Source: Paenibacillus_AR sp051594765 (GTDB taxonomy: Bacteria; Bacillota; Bacilli; Paenibacillales; NBRC-103111). From it: a stretch of DNA of 64,000 bases. A program made the translations under genes and the position numbers. This document shows, piece by piece, positions 45,931 to 55,236 of the stretch. Position 1 is the stretch's first letter. The number at the start of each line of letters is the position of its first letter. The notes below the pieces were generated by a model. The model saw only the letters and a program-made list of their open reading frames with translations. It was not told the origin of the DNA and made no database searches. Location: NCBI RefSeq assembly GCF_051594765.1, contig NZ_JBPPGJ010000016.1:62001-126000 (forward strand). The letters run 5' to 3'.

Positions 45931-47364
45931 TTAACACCCTATGGGTAGTGTGATTGTAAACGTGCTGCCTCGGTTCACTCCTGTAGACAGGGATATTGTT
46001 CCGCCATGAGCCTCCACGATCTTCTTGGCAATCGAAAGTCCAAGCCCGCTGCCCCCGGTCCTGGAGTTTCTAGCCTTATCTTCTCTAACAAACGGTTCAA
46101 AAATGGATAGCGCCTGTTCTGTATCCATTCCGCATCCATCGTCGGATATACTTAATATCACCTCGCCCTCTTCACCCGCAAGAGTAACCTGTATATGCGT
46201 TCCGGGGATGTTATACTTCACTGCATTCCCGATCAGGTTAAACACGACCCTGCCGATCAGCTCACCATCGATATCAATCATGCACACTTCTTCCGGTATA
46301 TGACAATCCAATGTCATCCCGGCAATCTCGATATCATCAACCAACTCCAGTATTCGTAATCGGATAAACTCACAGAAGTCCGTTTGTTCTCTGGTAATTA
46401 CAAAATCTTTACTTTCAATTTGTGCATAGGAGAACAGACTGGTTATGATATGGTTGGCTCTATGGCTGTTCTGATAAATTGCGGAGAGATAAGAATCTCG
46501 CTGGGATAGGTCCATACTCTTCCTGTCAATAAGCACTTCCGCATATCCTTGGATTGCGGACAGTGGATTTTTCAAATCATGCGAAATATCCAACAGCATT
46601 TCGTTCTTCTTACTCTCCATCCGCTTGTTCTCGTTGGTCTTCTTCTCAAGCTCCGCCGCCAAATGGTAAAAGGTCTCCTGGAGTTCACCATATTCCCCCT
46701 CCAATGGTGCCTCCATACGAGTTGTGTATTTTCCATCTTCCAATGCCTTGGTATACTTCTTAAGACTTTGTAAGGGAATCACGAATTGTTGGGCTGAACG
46801 TTTGGAGAAAAAGGTAACGATCATGACTACAATGGATATATAGAGGACTGCAATACATGCAATAACGGCCGTCTCCCGAATAAATCCCTCGCTTTCCAGA
46901 TTGGCCATCATCGAGATCTGAATTTCTAACGAAGCAGGAAATGCAACCACCAGCCAATATTCGCCCGCGGCATCATACGCAAAAGTAGCATTGTATGTCC
47001 CCGCAGACACTTCGGTCTTCCCAAACTCGGACAGGTACTTACTCCACTCTGAAAGAGTGAGCTTGTTTTCCTTGATAACCCCCGCTCCAGTAAGGGTAAT
47101 CACATCCAGGCTCTTCGTCACGATCTGGGCACTGCCATGATTCTCTTCGATTCCCGATACATGAATGGCATGATAATCTTGGTTGATTAATGTATCCGCC
47201 CGATACAGTTGGGTCAACGACGTATTATTGTTAAGAACCGAGATAATCTGCAGCATTAAGAATAAGAGGGTCCCTACTAAGAAAACCGTTGCATAGAACT
47301 TAAATTGAAGGGCCTTCAAACTATTGGTTATCGTTTTCCCGTTTTTCCGTTTCCTGTTCTTCAT
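45931..47364 (-). CDS. Sensor histidine kinase
   Basis: Protein of 477 aa from the ATG at 47364 (GGGAG 6 bases upstream). Two membrane spans (about 21-41 and 166-188) enclose an extracytoplasmic sensor of about 120 residues. A HAMP-like linker is followed by HisKA with the phospho-acceptor His in LLDISHDLKNPLSAIQGY (about 257) and an HATPase with N box NAVKYN, G1 SDDGCGMD and G2 GGSGLGLSIAK. Partner of the response regulator gene 37 bp upstream. The signal is unknown; no bacitracin-type transporter is adjacent. Confidence 0.92.
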   Translation of the reverse strand: MKNRKRKNGKTITNSLKALQFKFYATVFLVGTLLFLMLQIISVLNNNTSLTQLYRADTLINQDYHAIHVSGIEENHGSAQIVTKSLDVITLTGAGVIKENKLTLSEWSKYLSEFGKTEVSAGTYNATFAYDAAGEYWLVVAFPASLEIQISMMANLESEGFIRETAVIACIAVLYISIVVMIVTFFSKRSAQQFVIPLQSLKKYTKALEDGKYTTRMEAPLEGEYGELQETFYHLAAELEKKTNENKRMESKKNEMLLDISHDLKNPLSAIQGYAEVLIDRKSMDLSQRDSYLSAIYQNSHRANHIITSLFSYAQIESKDFVITREQTDFCEFIRLRILELVDDIEIAGMTLDCHIPEEVCMIDIDGELIGRVVFNLIGNAVKYNIPGTHIQVTLAGEEGEVILSISDDGCGMDTEQALSIFEPFVREDKARNSRTGGSGLGLSIAKKIVEAHGGTISLSTGVNRGSTFTITLPIGC

Positions 47365-47401
47365 TCCATACTCCCACGTGAACAAAGTAGTACTTTTTCA
47401 T

Positions 47402-48109
47402 TTACCTTCCATCGATCAGCTTGTACCCAATTCCTCTGAATGTTACAAGATGCTTCGGCTCTTTCGGATTCTCTTCAATCTTATTTCGAAGTCTGCTGAT
47501 ATGGACCATAACCGTGTTATCGTCGTATGCATATTCCTCCTTCCATACTGCATGGTACAACTGCTTTTTGGTCAATAGACGATTCCGGTTCTCTAGGAAG
47601 AATTGAAGCAGTTGGTATTCCTTCGCACTAAGCTTCAATTCCTGTGTACCGAGATAGGCACATCCTTGATCTGGATCTACACGTATATCGCCACATTGTA
47701 ATTCAGCCGTGTCGAACTGCCTCGAATGGATCGCCGTAAGTTTTCTGACCTGTACCGCAATTCGTGCCTTTAATTCGGCCACACTGAATGGCTTCACGAT
47801 ATAGTCATCTGCACCGAGGGATAACACCAGAACTTTATCCATCTCTAGATCTCGAGCGGTTAGAAAAATAATCGGGATATCACTTTGCTCCCGGATTTTC
47901 TGCATAAGTCTGACTCCGTCCAGTCTCGGCATCATACTATCGAAAATTCCAATATCCACTTTTTCTCTTAGAAAGAGACTGTGCGCCTCCCACCCATCTG
48001 CTGCAGGATATACGGTGTATCCCTCTTCGGACAGCTCCTTATTAAGCAAATTCCGAATATCCTCTTCATCCTCCGCCACTAATATAGATACTTGCTGCAT
48101 GCTTGGCAT
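47402..48109 (-). CDS. OmpR-type response regulator
   Basis: Protein of 235 aa: receiver domain with the acidic pair EDEED near the N-terminus, phospho-acceptor Asp in IGIFDSMMPRLDG (about 55), Thr in FLTAR and Lys in YIVKPFS; then a winged-helix DNA-binding domain ending LVTFRGIGYKLIDG. It is the first gene of the pair with the histidine kinase. AAGGG precedes the ATG. Confidence 0.94.
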   Translation of the reverse strand: MPSMQQVSILVAEDEEDIRNLLNKELSEEGYTVYPAADGWEAHSLFLREKVDIGIFDSMMPRLDGVRLMQKIREQSDIPIIFLTARDLEMDKVLVLSLGADDYIVKPFSVAELKARIAVQVRKLTAIHSRQFDTAELQCGDIRVDPDQGCAYLGTQELKLSAKEYQLLQFFLENRNRLLTKKQLYHAVWKEEYAYDDNTVMVHISRLRNKIEENPKEPKHLVTFRGIGYKLIDGR

Positions 48110-48148
48110 ACTTCCCTTCCTGTTTCTGACTCTCCCACTCCAATTTAC

Positions 48149-48718
48149 TCATAACCCACTCCGCCGCAGCTCATAAAAATACTGCACAATCGGATGCTTT
48201 ACCCTCATTTTCTCAGACATGCTTACAATCCGCTTTTTCCCAACCCTTTTATCCAACAGAGCAAGAATATTCATTAAGATATCATTGCTCTCTATGCTTT
48301 TTTCTATCGAAGTCGTTAAAAACTTATTAGCCTCAACGATAAAGTTCGATTTACTTAATGAAGCCTGCGCTGCCAAAAGCTCCTTTGCAAGTGCTGTACT
48401 TTTTCTGCTTCTGGCAATTACTTTTAGACGATCCTCCGGTACTTGCCCCTTGGTCTCTTTTCGGATCGCTTCAATTTCGTCATTGCTTATAGGAATTTGG
48501 ATATCCGGGTCATTCTTAATTTCCAGCTCCGTTTGATACCATTTGATGGCGTTCGTTTTATCACTCATATTGAGTACGCTCTTTTTATCTACCGAAATAT
48601 AGCAAATCCCCGGTTTATCCGTTAAATAACGGTAGCCCGGCGCACGGTATTCCACCCTTCCCATTAACGCTGGACAGAGAAAGCTCTCCAGTTGTTGCTT
48701 CAACTTGCTCCAGGACAT
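48149..48718 (-). CDS. Conserved hypothetical protein (SF0329-like)
   Basis: Cytoplasmic protein of 189 aa beginning MSWSKLKQQLESFLCPAL and GRVEYRAPGYRYL, a pattern I associate with small conserved proteins annotated only as SF0329-like. The C-terminal half is helical and Lys/Ser-rich. There is no signal peptide, span or catalytic motif. It lies 39 bp upstream of the response regulator gene in the same direction and could be co-transcribed. Function is unknown. Confidence 0.65.
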   Translation of the reverse strand: MSWSKLKQQLESFLCPALMGRVEYRAPGYRYLTDKPGICYISVDKKSVLNMSDKTNAIKWYQTELEIKNDPDIQIPISNDEIEAIRKETKGQVPEDRLKVIARSRKSTALAKELLAAQASLSKSNFIVEANKFLTTSIEKSIESNDILMNILALLDKRVGKKRIVSMSEKMRVKHPIVQYFYELRRSGL

Positions 48719-48801
48719 GTAATCCCCCCATATCCATTCATCCGATCCTCATCAAACTATGCACAGTATATCATAACAACCTGAACGTTCAAATCTTGTC
48801 A

Positions 48802-49425
48802 TTATATGGAGCTCATTAGCTCGTAGAAGTATTGAGGTTCATGCGTTTGGTTAAGACGATACCAAGCGTCCAATGTCTTGGGGGTACATACATCCAGCAT
48901 TTTTAAAACATGAACCGAAAATTCTAATGGAGCTACTCCGCATGCAGTGACCAAGCTCCCATCGGTGACAGCCGATTCCACCTTGTAATATTCTTCGCCC
49001 GTGTAAGAAGGGCAAATCATCTTAAGGTAGGCCAAATCATTGCTAGTGTGCCAACGTGAATCTAACAATCCTGCTTGAGCAAGTCCTAAGGTAGCGCCAC
49101 AAATGGCTCCAACGGCTATCCCTTCCTTCAAACACATCTCGGCCATTCTTAATATGGGTACGTGAACAGCTTCTGTCCATGTATTTCCACCAGGTAAAAT
49201 CAATGCATCTATGCTCTTGATGCTGCACTCATCCACTTTAACATCCGGCAAGATTTTCAATCCGCCCATTGTAGTGACTGGAGTCTTTTCTATTCCAACG
49301 GTGACTATTTTTGCTGGTGCCAGCCCCTGTCTGAAGTATCTTCCAGAGTTCAGTTCGGCGGTCAAATAACCGATTTCCCAATCGGACATGGTATCAAACA
49401 CATAGAGATATACGGTTTTATTCAT
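48802..49425 (-). CDS. DJ-1/PfpI family protein
   Basis: Glutamine-amidotransferase-like protein of 207 aa from the ATG at 49425, with GAGGAGG upstream. The nucleophile-elbow Cys is in GAICGATLGLAQAG (about 108), with ILPGGNTW before it. These proteins act in stress response or as small hydrolases; the precise reaction is not predictable. It lies downstream of a WYL-type regulator in the same direction, separated by a hairpin that overlaps the regulator's stop. Confidence 0.85.
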   Translation of the reverse strand: MNKTVYLYVFDTMSDWEIGYLTAELNSGRYFRQGLAPAKIVTVGIEKTPVTTMGGLKILPDVKVDECSIKSIDALILPGGNTWTEAVHVPILRMAEMCLKEGIAVGAICGATLGLAQAGLLDSRWHTSNDLAYLKMICPSYTGEEYYKVESAVTDGSLVTACGVAPLEFSVHVLKMLDVCTPKTLDAWYRLNQTHEPQYFYELMSSI

Positions 49426-49467
49426 TTCTAAGCCCTCCTCATAAAGTTCATTCTTCATCATAATAAA

Positions 49468-49503
49468 ACAACCTCACTGACAACTGCGGTCAGTGAAGTT
49501 GTT
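49468..49503 (-). terminator. Hairpin between the WYL regulator and the DJ-1 gene
   Basis: ACAACcTCACTGAC (49468-49481) and GTCAGTGAaGTTGT (49489-49502) pair with one mismatch; on the minus strand TTATTATG follows. It overlaps the stop of the regulator gene and may partly terminate its transcript. Confidence 0.55.
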
Positions 49504-50464
49504 AACCTTGGTAATATTCCATTAACTCTGAGGCAACCGCCACCAGTTTATTCTTTAGATTCTGTGGCTCTATCACTTGAAGGGATTTCCCATAGGGAAG
49601 GATGATATACGGAATATGTTTATACAGTGCTTCTTCCTCTAGTAAAAAAATGGCTTGCGTGGGTGTCCGCTCCTGCAAATGATGCTCCAAATACCAATGC
49701 ATGCATAGATCATCCAACGCCTCTGCCCTGCCGCCAATAATGAGTGAAATGAATCCGGATTTATCTACTCGTTCCGGCAACAGATTTTTCATAAAAAAAG
49801 TACGCGCTGAAAATTCATGGGGACGCTTAAATGAGAATGGCGTGCGTGTGATGCTCAACATTCGTTCCACCCGAAAGCTGCGGATCTCATTCCGCAGGTG
49901 GCAAAATGCAATGGTGTACCACTTATGGTTCCAATTAACGACGCCATAGGGGTCTATGACCCTAATGGGGGACTGATCTTCATGTCTGTTACGATAGGAA
50001 ATTTCTACAGACCATTCATTTGCTACAGCGAGCTCCAATTCCTGCAATACCGGCTGAACAGCGGGGTAACCCCTGCGGTTTATTACACCAAATCCGGCTA
50101 CATGATGGCTTAGCAGCCTTTCCTGCTCCTGATTCGAATACATCTTCAACTTGGATGTTGCCTTCTCTAATGCCTCACTCAAAGGATAACCGGCTTCTTT
50201 TGCAAATTGGGCAGCATGAAGCAATGTCTTTTTTTCATTCATACTAAATAGCAGAGGAGATTGGATAAAAGGGTGCAGCAAGCTATACCCGCCATTGTGC
50301 CCGGTGTCGGATATGATCGGGACGCCACTGGCACATAGTGCATCCATATACCGATAAACAGTTCTTATATGTATCTCTAACTTCTCCGATATTTGCTTCG
50401 CCGTCCATTTCTCTCCCGAATTCAACATCCATAGAATGGTTAGCATATGATCATTTTTAGACAT
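49502..50464 (-). CDS. HTH/WYL-domain transcriptional regulator (YafY type)
   Basis: Protein of 320 aa from the ATG at 50464 (GGTGAGG upstream). The N-terminal helix-turn-helix (TAKQISEKLEIHIRTVYRYMDAL, then GGYSL) is followed by a WYL domain (about 130-205) with VVNWNHKWYTIAFCHLRNEIRSFRVERM and a WCX-like C-terminal part. Such regulators respond to nucleic acid or small ligands. It probably controls the downstream DJ-1 gene. Confidence 0.9.
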   Translation of the reverse strand: MSKNDHMLTILWMLNSGEKWTAKQISEKLEIHIRTVYRYMDALCASGVPIISDTGHNGGYSLLHPFIQSPLLFSMNEKKTLLHAAQFAKEAGYPLSEALEKATSKLKMYSNQEQERLLSHHVAGFGVINRRGYPAVQPVLQELELAVANEWSVEISYRNRHEDQSPIRVIDPYGVVNWNHKWYTIAFCHLRNEIRSFRVERMLSITRTPFSFKRPHEFSARTFFMKNLLPERVDKSGFISLIIGGRAEALDDLCMHWYLEHHLQERTPTQAIFLLEEEALYKHIPYIILPYGKSLQVIEPQNLKNKLVAVASELMEYYQG

Positions 50465-50625
50465 AACATAACCCTCACCTTTGATTACCACTATACTTTT
50501 TTATTTCACAGACTGGAAAAAATATTCCTCGCGACTACGCATCAGAGGAATAGTCTCTTAAGAAGAAGGTGAAGGTAAGCCTCTTGATGGGGCTTTTTCT
50601 TACTTAAACCAAAAGCAGCCGGGAA

Positions 50626-51033
50626 TTACCTACCTTCAATTGCTGCTATCCTTATCACCGCATGTTTTCTTATTTCTTCATCAACGTCCTGCGCTAATAT
50701 TTGAAGTACTGATAACGATGCTTTTTTATTGTAAACAATCCTTTGCCTAACGGAAAAATCGCCATCTTTGGCTAGTTTTAGTTGTATATGTTCTGGCAAT
50801 TTATTTTTTGACGCAACCATATGCCTAACTCTCCAACACGGATCATCCGCAAGAATCTCAAGAACTCCAAGAGGAACAGTTTTGTTATGCGCTACCCAAA
50901 ATCTCATATCAGGATACTGTTCTATCACTTTAATCCAAACGGTCAGCGGCGCTTCTTCCCATGCTGCTTTTAAGTATTCATCTGGATTATCACTAAGTCT
51001 TAACCGCACAAATTCTTCGGCAGAATGAATCAC
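50626..51033 (-). CDS. HEAT/LRV-like repeat protein
   Basis: Protein of 135 aa made of short helical repeats: the units DMRFWVAHNKTVPLGVLEILADD, CWRVRHMVASKNKLPEHIQLKLAKD and FSVRQRIVYNKKASLSVLQILAQD share a V-R-xx-V-A-x-N-K-xx-xxx-L pattern of about 24 residues, as in leucine-rich-repeat-variant or HEAT proteins. No catalytic motif. Likely a protein-binding scaffold. It stands alone. Confidence 0.65.
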   Translation of the reverse strand: MIHSAEEFVRLRLSDNPDEYLKAAWEEAPLTVWIKVIEQYPDMRFWVAHNKTVPLGVLEILADDPCWRVRHMVASKNKLPEHIQLKLAKDGDFSVRQRIVYNKKASLSVLQILAQDVDEEIRKHAVIRIAAIEGR

Positions 51034-51201
51034 TACATCAGCTCCGATTTACGTTCTTGTGTGTCCATGCTCAGATTATATCAAACCTGAAATATCCCGT
51101 GACCAATTATTTCCTTTATTTATGCTGTGGATGCGTACAGCCAATATAAAAGCCATATCCCCAAGAAAAGGTAGAAATCCCCCCCTCTACATCTTTAAGT
51201 A

Positions 51202-51232
51202 AAAGAAAAAGCCCTCCTTAACCAAGGAGAGC
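51202..51232 (-). terminator. Terminator of the rlmD operon
   Basis: On the minus strand GCTCTCCTT and AAGGAGGGC (51211-51232) form a stem followed by TTTTTCTTTT. It lies 20 bp after the rlmD stop. Confidence 0.85.
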
Positions 51233-51254
51233 ATGACATCGTTACTTCTCGTCG

Positions 51255-52730
51255 TTATTTTCCGTTCCAAACTAACAGTGCCACCGATTCCACATGCACC
51301 GTATGCGGGAACATGTCCACCGGCTGCACCTCGACGGTGCGGTAGCCCGCGTCCTCGAGGACGCGAAGGTCCCGTGCGAGTGTCGCAGGGTTGCACGACA
51401 CATACACCACACGCCGCGGCGCCATCTCTCCGATGGTGCTGAGCAGCGCGGCGTCGCAGCCCTTCCGCGGCGGATCGACGACGATGACGTCGGCCGACAC
51501 GCCCTGCCGGCGCCACGCCGGGATCACTTCCTCGGCGGGGCCCGCCTCGAACGTGACGCGCGACGACAGCTCGTTCAGCTCGGCGTTGCGCCGCGCATCG
51601 GCGATGGCGTCCCGGACGATCTCTACGCCGTAGACATGGCCCGCCTGGCGGGCCAGGAACAGCGAGATCGTCCCGATGCCGCAGTACGCGTCGATGACGG
51701 TTTCACCGCCGGTCAAGCCGGCGTAGTCCAGGGCCTTGCCGTACAGCACCTCGGTCTGGACCGGATTCACCTGATAGAAGGACCGGGCCGAGATGGCGAA
51801 CTGGACGTCCCCGATGTAGTCACGGATGTATTCCTCGCCCCACAGCACCACGGTCCGGTCCCCGAAGATGACGTTGGTCTGAACCGTGTTGATGTTCTGG
51901 ACGATGCTCTTCACGCCGGGTATCTCCTCCCGGAGGAGGCCCAGCAGCTCGTCCACCCGCTGGATCTTCTCGCCGTTGGTGACGAGGACGATCATGACGT
52001 CGCCGGTGCGGAAGCCGACCTTCACCACTACGTGGCGCAGGAGACCTCGCCCGGTTCCTTCATCATAAGCGCGGATGCCCAATTCCCCAGCAACACGCTT
52101 TACCTTCCGAACCACGTCGTCGTTCTTCTCATGCTGGATGAGACAATCATCCATGTCGATGATCCGGTGGGTCCCTTGGGCGTAGAAGCCGCCCACCAGC
52201 CCGCCCTGCTCCTGGCCGATCGGCACCTGGGCCTTGTTCCGGTAGCGCCAGGGCTCGGCCATGCCCAGGGTGGGATGCACCGTCACGCCGCCGGCCTGTG
52301 CCTCGCTCCCGCCATCTGCACCTGCGCCTGCAGCTCCACTCCCCTGCACCGTCAGCTTGCCGATCCGCTCCAGCGCATCGACCACCAGCTGACGCTTCCA
52401 TCGGAGCTGAGCCTCGTAGCTCAGGTGCTGGAGCTGACAGCCGCCGCATTCGGCGTAGATGGGGCAGGGCGGCTCCACCCGGTCCGCTCCCTGCACCTGC
52501 ACCTGCGCCAGCGCCGCATAGCCGTACTGCTTCTTCACGTGCTCCACTCGCGCCAGCACCTTCTCGCCGGGCAGCGCCCCACGTATAAAAAGGGTATAGC
52601 CGTCCCTCGTCCGGCCTACCCCTTCTCCATCATGTCCGATGCCAACCACATCGGCCTCTACCAGCTGGCCAACGGCCACCGGCGCTTGAACCGCCGCCGC
52701 GGGCGGTTTTTTCCTCTTCATCCGATTCAT
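51255..52730 (-). CDS. rlmD: 23S rRNA (uracil-C5)-methyltransferase, RlmD/RumA type
   Basis: Methyltransferase of 491 aa. A TRAM domain (about 18-80), an Fe-S cluster motif CPIYAECGGCQLQ (88-97) with a fourth Cys in DDCLIQ (about 193), a SAM site VIDAYCGIGTISLFLA, DPPRKGCD, and the catalytic Cys in YVSCNPATLARDL (about 445). It methylates 23S rRNA uridines; in Bacillus one enzyme (RlmCD) does two positions. A Gly/Ala-rich insert of about 25 residues (about 128-153) sits between the Fe-S region and the rest. It is the last gene of a three-gene operon, 12 bp after dgkB. Confidence 0.9.
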   Translation of the reverse strand: MNRMKRKKPPAAAVQAPVAVGQLVEADVVGIGHDGEGVGRTRDGYTLFIRGALPGEKVLARVEHVKKQYGYAALAQVQVQGADRVEPPCPIYAECGGCQLQHLSYEAQLRWKRQLVVDALERIGKLTVQGSGAAGAGADGGSEAQAGGVTVHPTLGMAEPWRYRNKAQVPIGQEQGGLVGGFYAQGTHRIIDMDDCLIQHEKNDDVVRKVKRVAGELGIRAYDEGTGRGLLRHVVVKVGFRTGDVMIVLVTNGEKIQRVDELLGLLREEIPGVKSIVQNINTVQTNVIFGDRTVVLWGEEYIRDYIGDVQFAISARSFYQVNPVQTEVLYGKALDYAGLTGGETVIDAYCGIGTISLFLARQAGHVYGVEIVRDAIADARRNAELNELSSRVTFEAGPAEEVIPAWRRQGVSADVIVVDPPRKGCDAALLSTIGEMAPRRVVYVSCNPATLARDLRVLEDAGYRTVEVQPVDMFPHTVHVESVALLVWNGK

Positions 52731-52742
52731 CGGGACCTCCGG

Positions 52743-53657
52743 TTACTTTCGTTTATACGAAGAATTGCCCGATTCATCCACGAATATGCGCAGATGGTTC
52801 GGCAGTACCGAGAACACGCCCGGCAGCGTCCCGCCGAATTCTCCGTCCAGGTTCAATTGTACATAATCCGGCGACGTGATCTGGATATGCTGGGTCTTGA
52901 AGGAGATCAGGTTCGGATCATTCAGATGCTCCCCGCGCAGCGCCAGGGTCACGACCCGGATCAGCTCTACCAGATTGCACTTCTTCACCACGATCACGTC
53001 CAGCAGACCGTCATCGATGGTGGCATCCGGACACAGCTTCTCGAAGCCCGCCACCGAATTGGTGTTGGAGATCAGGAAGATCATGACCTCCTCGTGGAGC
53101 TCATGTCCGTCCGCCTTGATATACAGCTCAATGGGCCGGAGCCTAGGCAGCTTCTCCAGCCCCTTCATATAATAGGCCAGCTGGCCCAGCATAGTCTTCA
53201 GCTTGCTCGGCACCTCGTAGGTCAGCTCCGTCAGGGAGCCGCCTCCTGCGATATTGATGAAGTACCGCTGGTTGGCCTTGCCCAGATCGATCACCCGCTC
53301 AAAGCCTTTGGTGATGATGTCGCAGGCCGCCTCCCAGTTCTTCGGAATCGACATCGCCCGTGCGAAGTCATTGGTGGTCCCGAGCGGAATGATACCCAGG
53401 GGAGGTCGGTTCGGCTTTTCGGCCATCCCGTTGATTACCTCATACAGCGTCCCGTCGCCGCCCGCAGCAATAATGACGTCAAACCCGCGCTCCACCGCAT
53501 CCGCCGCAGCCAGAGTCGCATCCCCTTCACCGGTCGTCGCATGAGTCGACGTCTCCAGCCCGCCGCGCTCCAAGCGCTGCAGGACATCCGGTAGCCGCCG
53601 TCTCATTTCTTCCCGTCCAGAAGTCGGGTTGTAGATCAATCTTGCTCGTTTGGCCAT
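52743..53657 (-). CDS. dgkB: Diacylglycerol kinase DgkB
   Basis: Soluble lipid kinase of 304 aa. The N-terminal RLIYNPTSGR, the GGDGT motif (about 65-69) in IIAAGGDGTLYEVING and GIIPLGTTNDFARAM are diagnostic, with DGEFGGTLPG in the C-terminal domain. DgkB recycles diacylglycerol from lipoteichoic acid synthesis into phosphatidate. Length and motif order match the Bacillus enzyme. It lies between the CbiX-like gene (17 bp upstream) and rlmD (12 bp downstream). Confidence 0.93.
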   Translation of the reverse strand: MAKRARLIYNPTSGREEMRRRLPDVLQRLERGGLETSTHATTGEGDATLAAADAVERGFDVIIAAGGDGTLYEVINGMAEKPNRPPLGIIPLGTTNDFARAMSIPKNWEAACDIITKGFERVIDLGKANQRYFINIAGGGSLTELTYEVPSKLKTMLGQLAYYMKGLEKLPRLRPIELYIKADGHELHEEVMIFLISNTNSVAGFEKLCPDATIDDGLLDVIVVKKCNLVELIRVVTLALRGEHLNDPNLISFKTQHIQITSPDYVQLNLDGEFGGTLPGVFSVLPNHLRIFVDESGNSSYKRK

Positions 53658-53673
53658 CCCCTAGTTCACCCGT

Positions 53674-54459
53674 TCATCGCATAGTGATTACACCGTTCGC
53701 CGCCAGCACGGGCCGGATCTGGTTCTCCATCCATCTGGACACCAGAGGGTGAGGCAGCATCGCTTGTCCGTTATAGCGGTACTCATAGCCTTCCATTCGG
53801 GAAGGAATTACTTGTTTGGTAAAATAACCCTCGCTCAAGAACAACGGAGCGACGATCACCCGATGCTCCGGCTTCAGCTTGCGCCAACGCTTCATCTTCC
53901 AAGGAATCTGATCCGGCAGCAGCATGGACACATCCGCTTCGTCGAAGCCGCCCAGCTCCTTCAGCCGGGCCGCCAGCCGCTCAAGCCCCGTCTTCCAGCG
54001 CAGGTGGAAGCCCTTCTCGATGGAGCCATGCCCCACCAGAAGAAGAATCTCCTTGTCCGGCTGAACAGACAGCTCACGCACCTTCTCGAATACGATGCGC
54101 GCAATGTCTGGATCATCGTCGATCGGACTGGTAAAGTGAATGGCCGCGCTCCGTTCAAAAGGCACCATATCCGTAGGCAGGTTCGGCTCGGGAATCACTC
54201 CGAGCGCATAGCTGATCTCATCGATATGTGTGCTCCCCGAGGACACGAACAACGGGACGACGACAATGTCGGTTACGCCCTCGGCCTCCAGCATCCGGAT
54301 CCCGTCTTGAATCAGCCGGCCCTCCACAATCTCCAAGAAGGAGGACACGACCGGAATACCCTCGTCCAGCCGGACTCCCGCCACCGCCTCGTCCACCAGG
54401 CGGACCCATTCGGCGCTGCGTGAGCCGTGACTGATAACCAACACTCCAAATTTACGCAT
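53674..54459 (-). CDS. CbiX/SirB-like chelatase family protein
   Basis: Two-lobed protein of 261 aa. The first lobe has His11 in VISHGSR and FVSSGSTHIDEI (His about 77), the second VGHGSIEKG and LFLSEGYFTK, as in sirohydrochlorin cobalt/iron chelatases. No siroheme or cobalamin gene is nearby, and the neighbours are dgkB and rlmD, so a chelatase role for tetrapyrroles is plausible but unproven. First gene of the operon with dgkB and rlmD. Confidence 0.8.
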   Translation of the reverse strand: MRKFGVLVISHGSRSAEWVRLVDEAVAGVRLDEGIPVVSSFLEIVEGRLIQDGIRMLEAEGVTDIVVVPLFVSSGSTHIDEISYALGVIPEPNLPTDMVPFERSAAIHFTSPIDDDPDIARIVFEKVRELSVQPDKEILLLVGHGSIEKGFHLRWKTGLERLAARLKELGGFDEADVSMLLPDQIPWKMKRWRKLKPEHRVIVAPLFLSEGYFTKQVIPSRMEGYEYRYNGQAMLPHPLVSRWMENQIRPVLAANGVITMR

Positions 54460-54603
54460 AGCTCCCTCCGTCAGCGACTGGATTCGCCCGTTCCGGGACC
54501 GCCTTCAAGGTGCGGCCGCCGCCATGTAACCGGACGTAGTTCCATGCTATCGAAAGGATATTTTATTGTCAAACGAAGCCGCGGTTGAAAGCCCCTCCAC
54601 ATG

Positions 54604-54634
54604 AAAAATCCCACTCTTTGCAGAGAAGGATTTA
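54604..54634 (-). terminator. Terminator of yerC
   Basis: On the minus strand AAATCC and GGATTT with an inner CTCT/AGAG pairing flank a small loop (54605-54633) and are followed by TTC. Confidence 0.6.
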
Positions 54635-54670
54635 TAAGTGAAGAGCTATATTGCCTGCCGTTCGGAAGTG

Positions 54671-54961
54671 TTATCTTCCAAGACGCTCCAATGTCATTTT
54701 ATACCCGTCATTGCCGTAATTCAAGCATCTTTTCACCCGGGAGATGGTCGCCGTGCTGGCTCCCGTCTCGGCCTCGATCTGGTTGTAGGTGCAGCCCTTG
54801 CGGAGCATCCGGGCTACCTCCAGCCGCTGGGACAAGGATTGGATCTCGTTGACCGTGCACAAGTCGTCGAAGAAGATGTAGCACTCTTCCATATCCTTAA
54901 GTGTCAGAATGGCTTCAAATAATTGTTCAATGGCTTTATCGTTCAGCTTCTTAAGCTGCAT
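54671..54961 (-). CDS. yerC: TrpR-like regulator YerC/YecD
   Basis: Small helical DNA-binding protein of 96 aa from the ATG at 54961 (in-frame ATGs at 54970 and 54967 are alternatives; AGGGG lies upstream). It has the family stretch QLFEAILTLKDMEECYIFFDDLCTVNEIQ, followed by the TrpR-like helix-turn-helix YNQIEAETGASTATISRVKRCL. In Bacillus, yerC neighbours yerB, and here a DUF3048 (YerB-type) gene lies about 1 kb downstream on the map, which agrees with the assignment. Confidence 0.88.
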   Translation of the reverse strand: MQLKKLNDKAIEQLFEAILTLKDMEECYIFFDDLCTVNEIQSLSQRLEVARMLRKGCTYNQIEAETGASTATISRVKRCLNYGNDGYKMTLERLGR

Positions 54962-55236
54962 CCCCATCATCCCCTGGCCCATGTCTAGACTTGCATACAA
55001 GCAATTCGACAATATAATCGGTTCTCCTGCTGTGCAATTGTAAAAATTTCAAACTGTAAAATTTTGAAGCGTTAGCGGGTTAAACTGCGAAGGCGACGAA
55101 AAACCGGGCATTCGTCCATACCAAACGTTTGCCCATGGAATAGATTATATAAAAATAACTCCGCAAAAGGAAGTCCAAACGGGCGGTTCCGGTCCGAAAC
55201 CGATGCGGAGGCCCGATCATTCCAATAAAAAGGGTT

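Noticed and set aside
53674..54459. Assignment of the CbiX-like gene as siroheme chelatase SirB
   Set aside because: The family is clear, but SirB is normally with siroheme genes and here the neighbours are unrelated, so no gene symbol is given.
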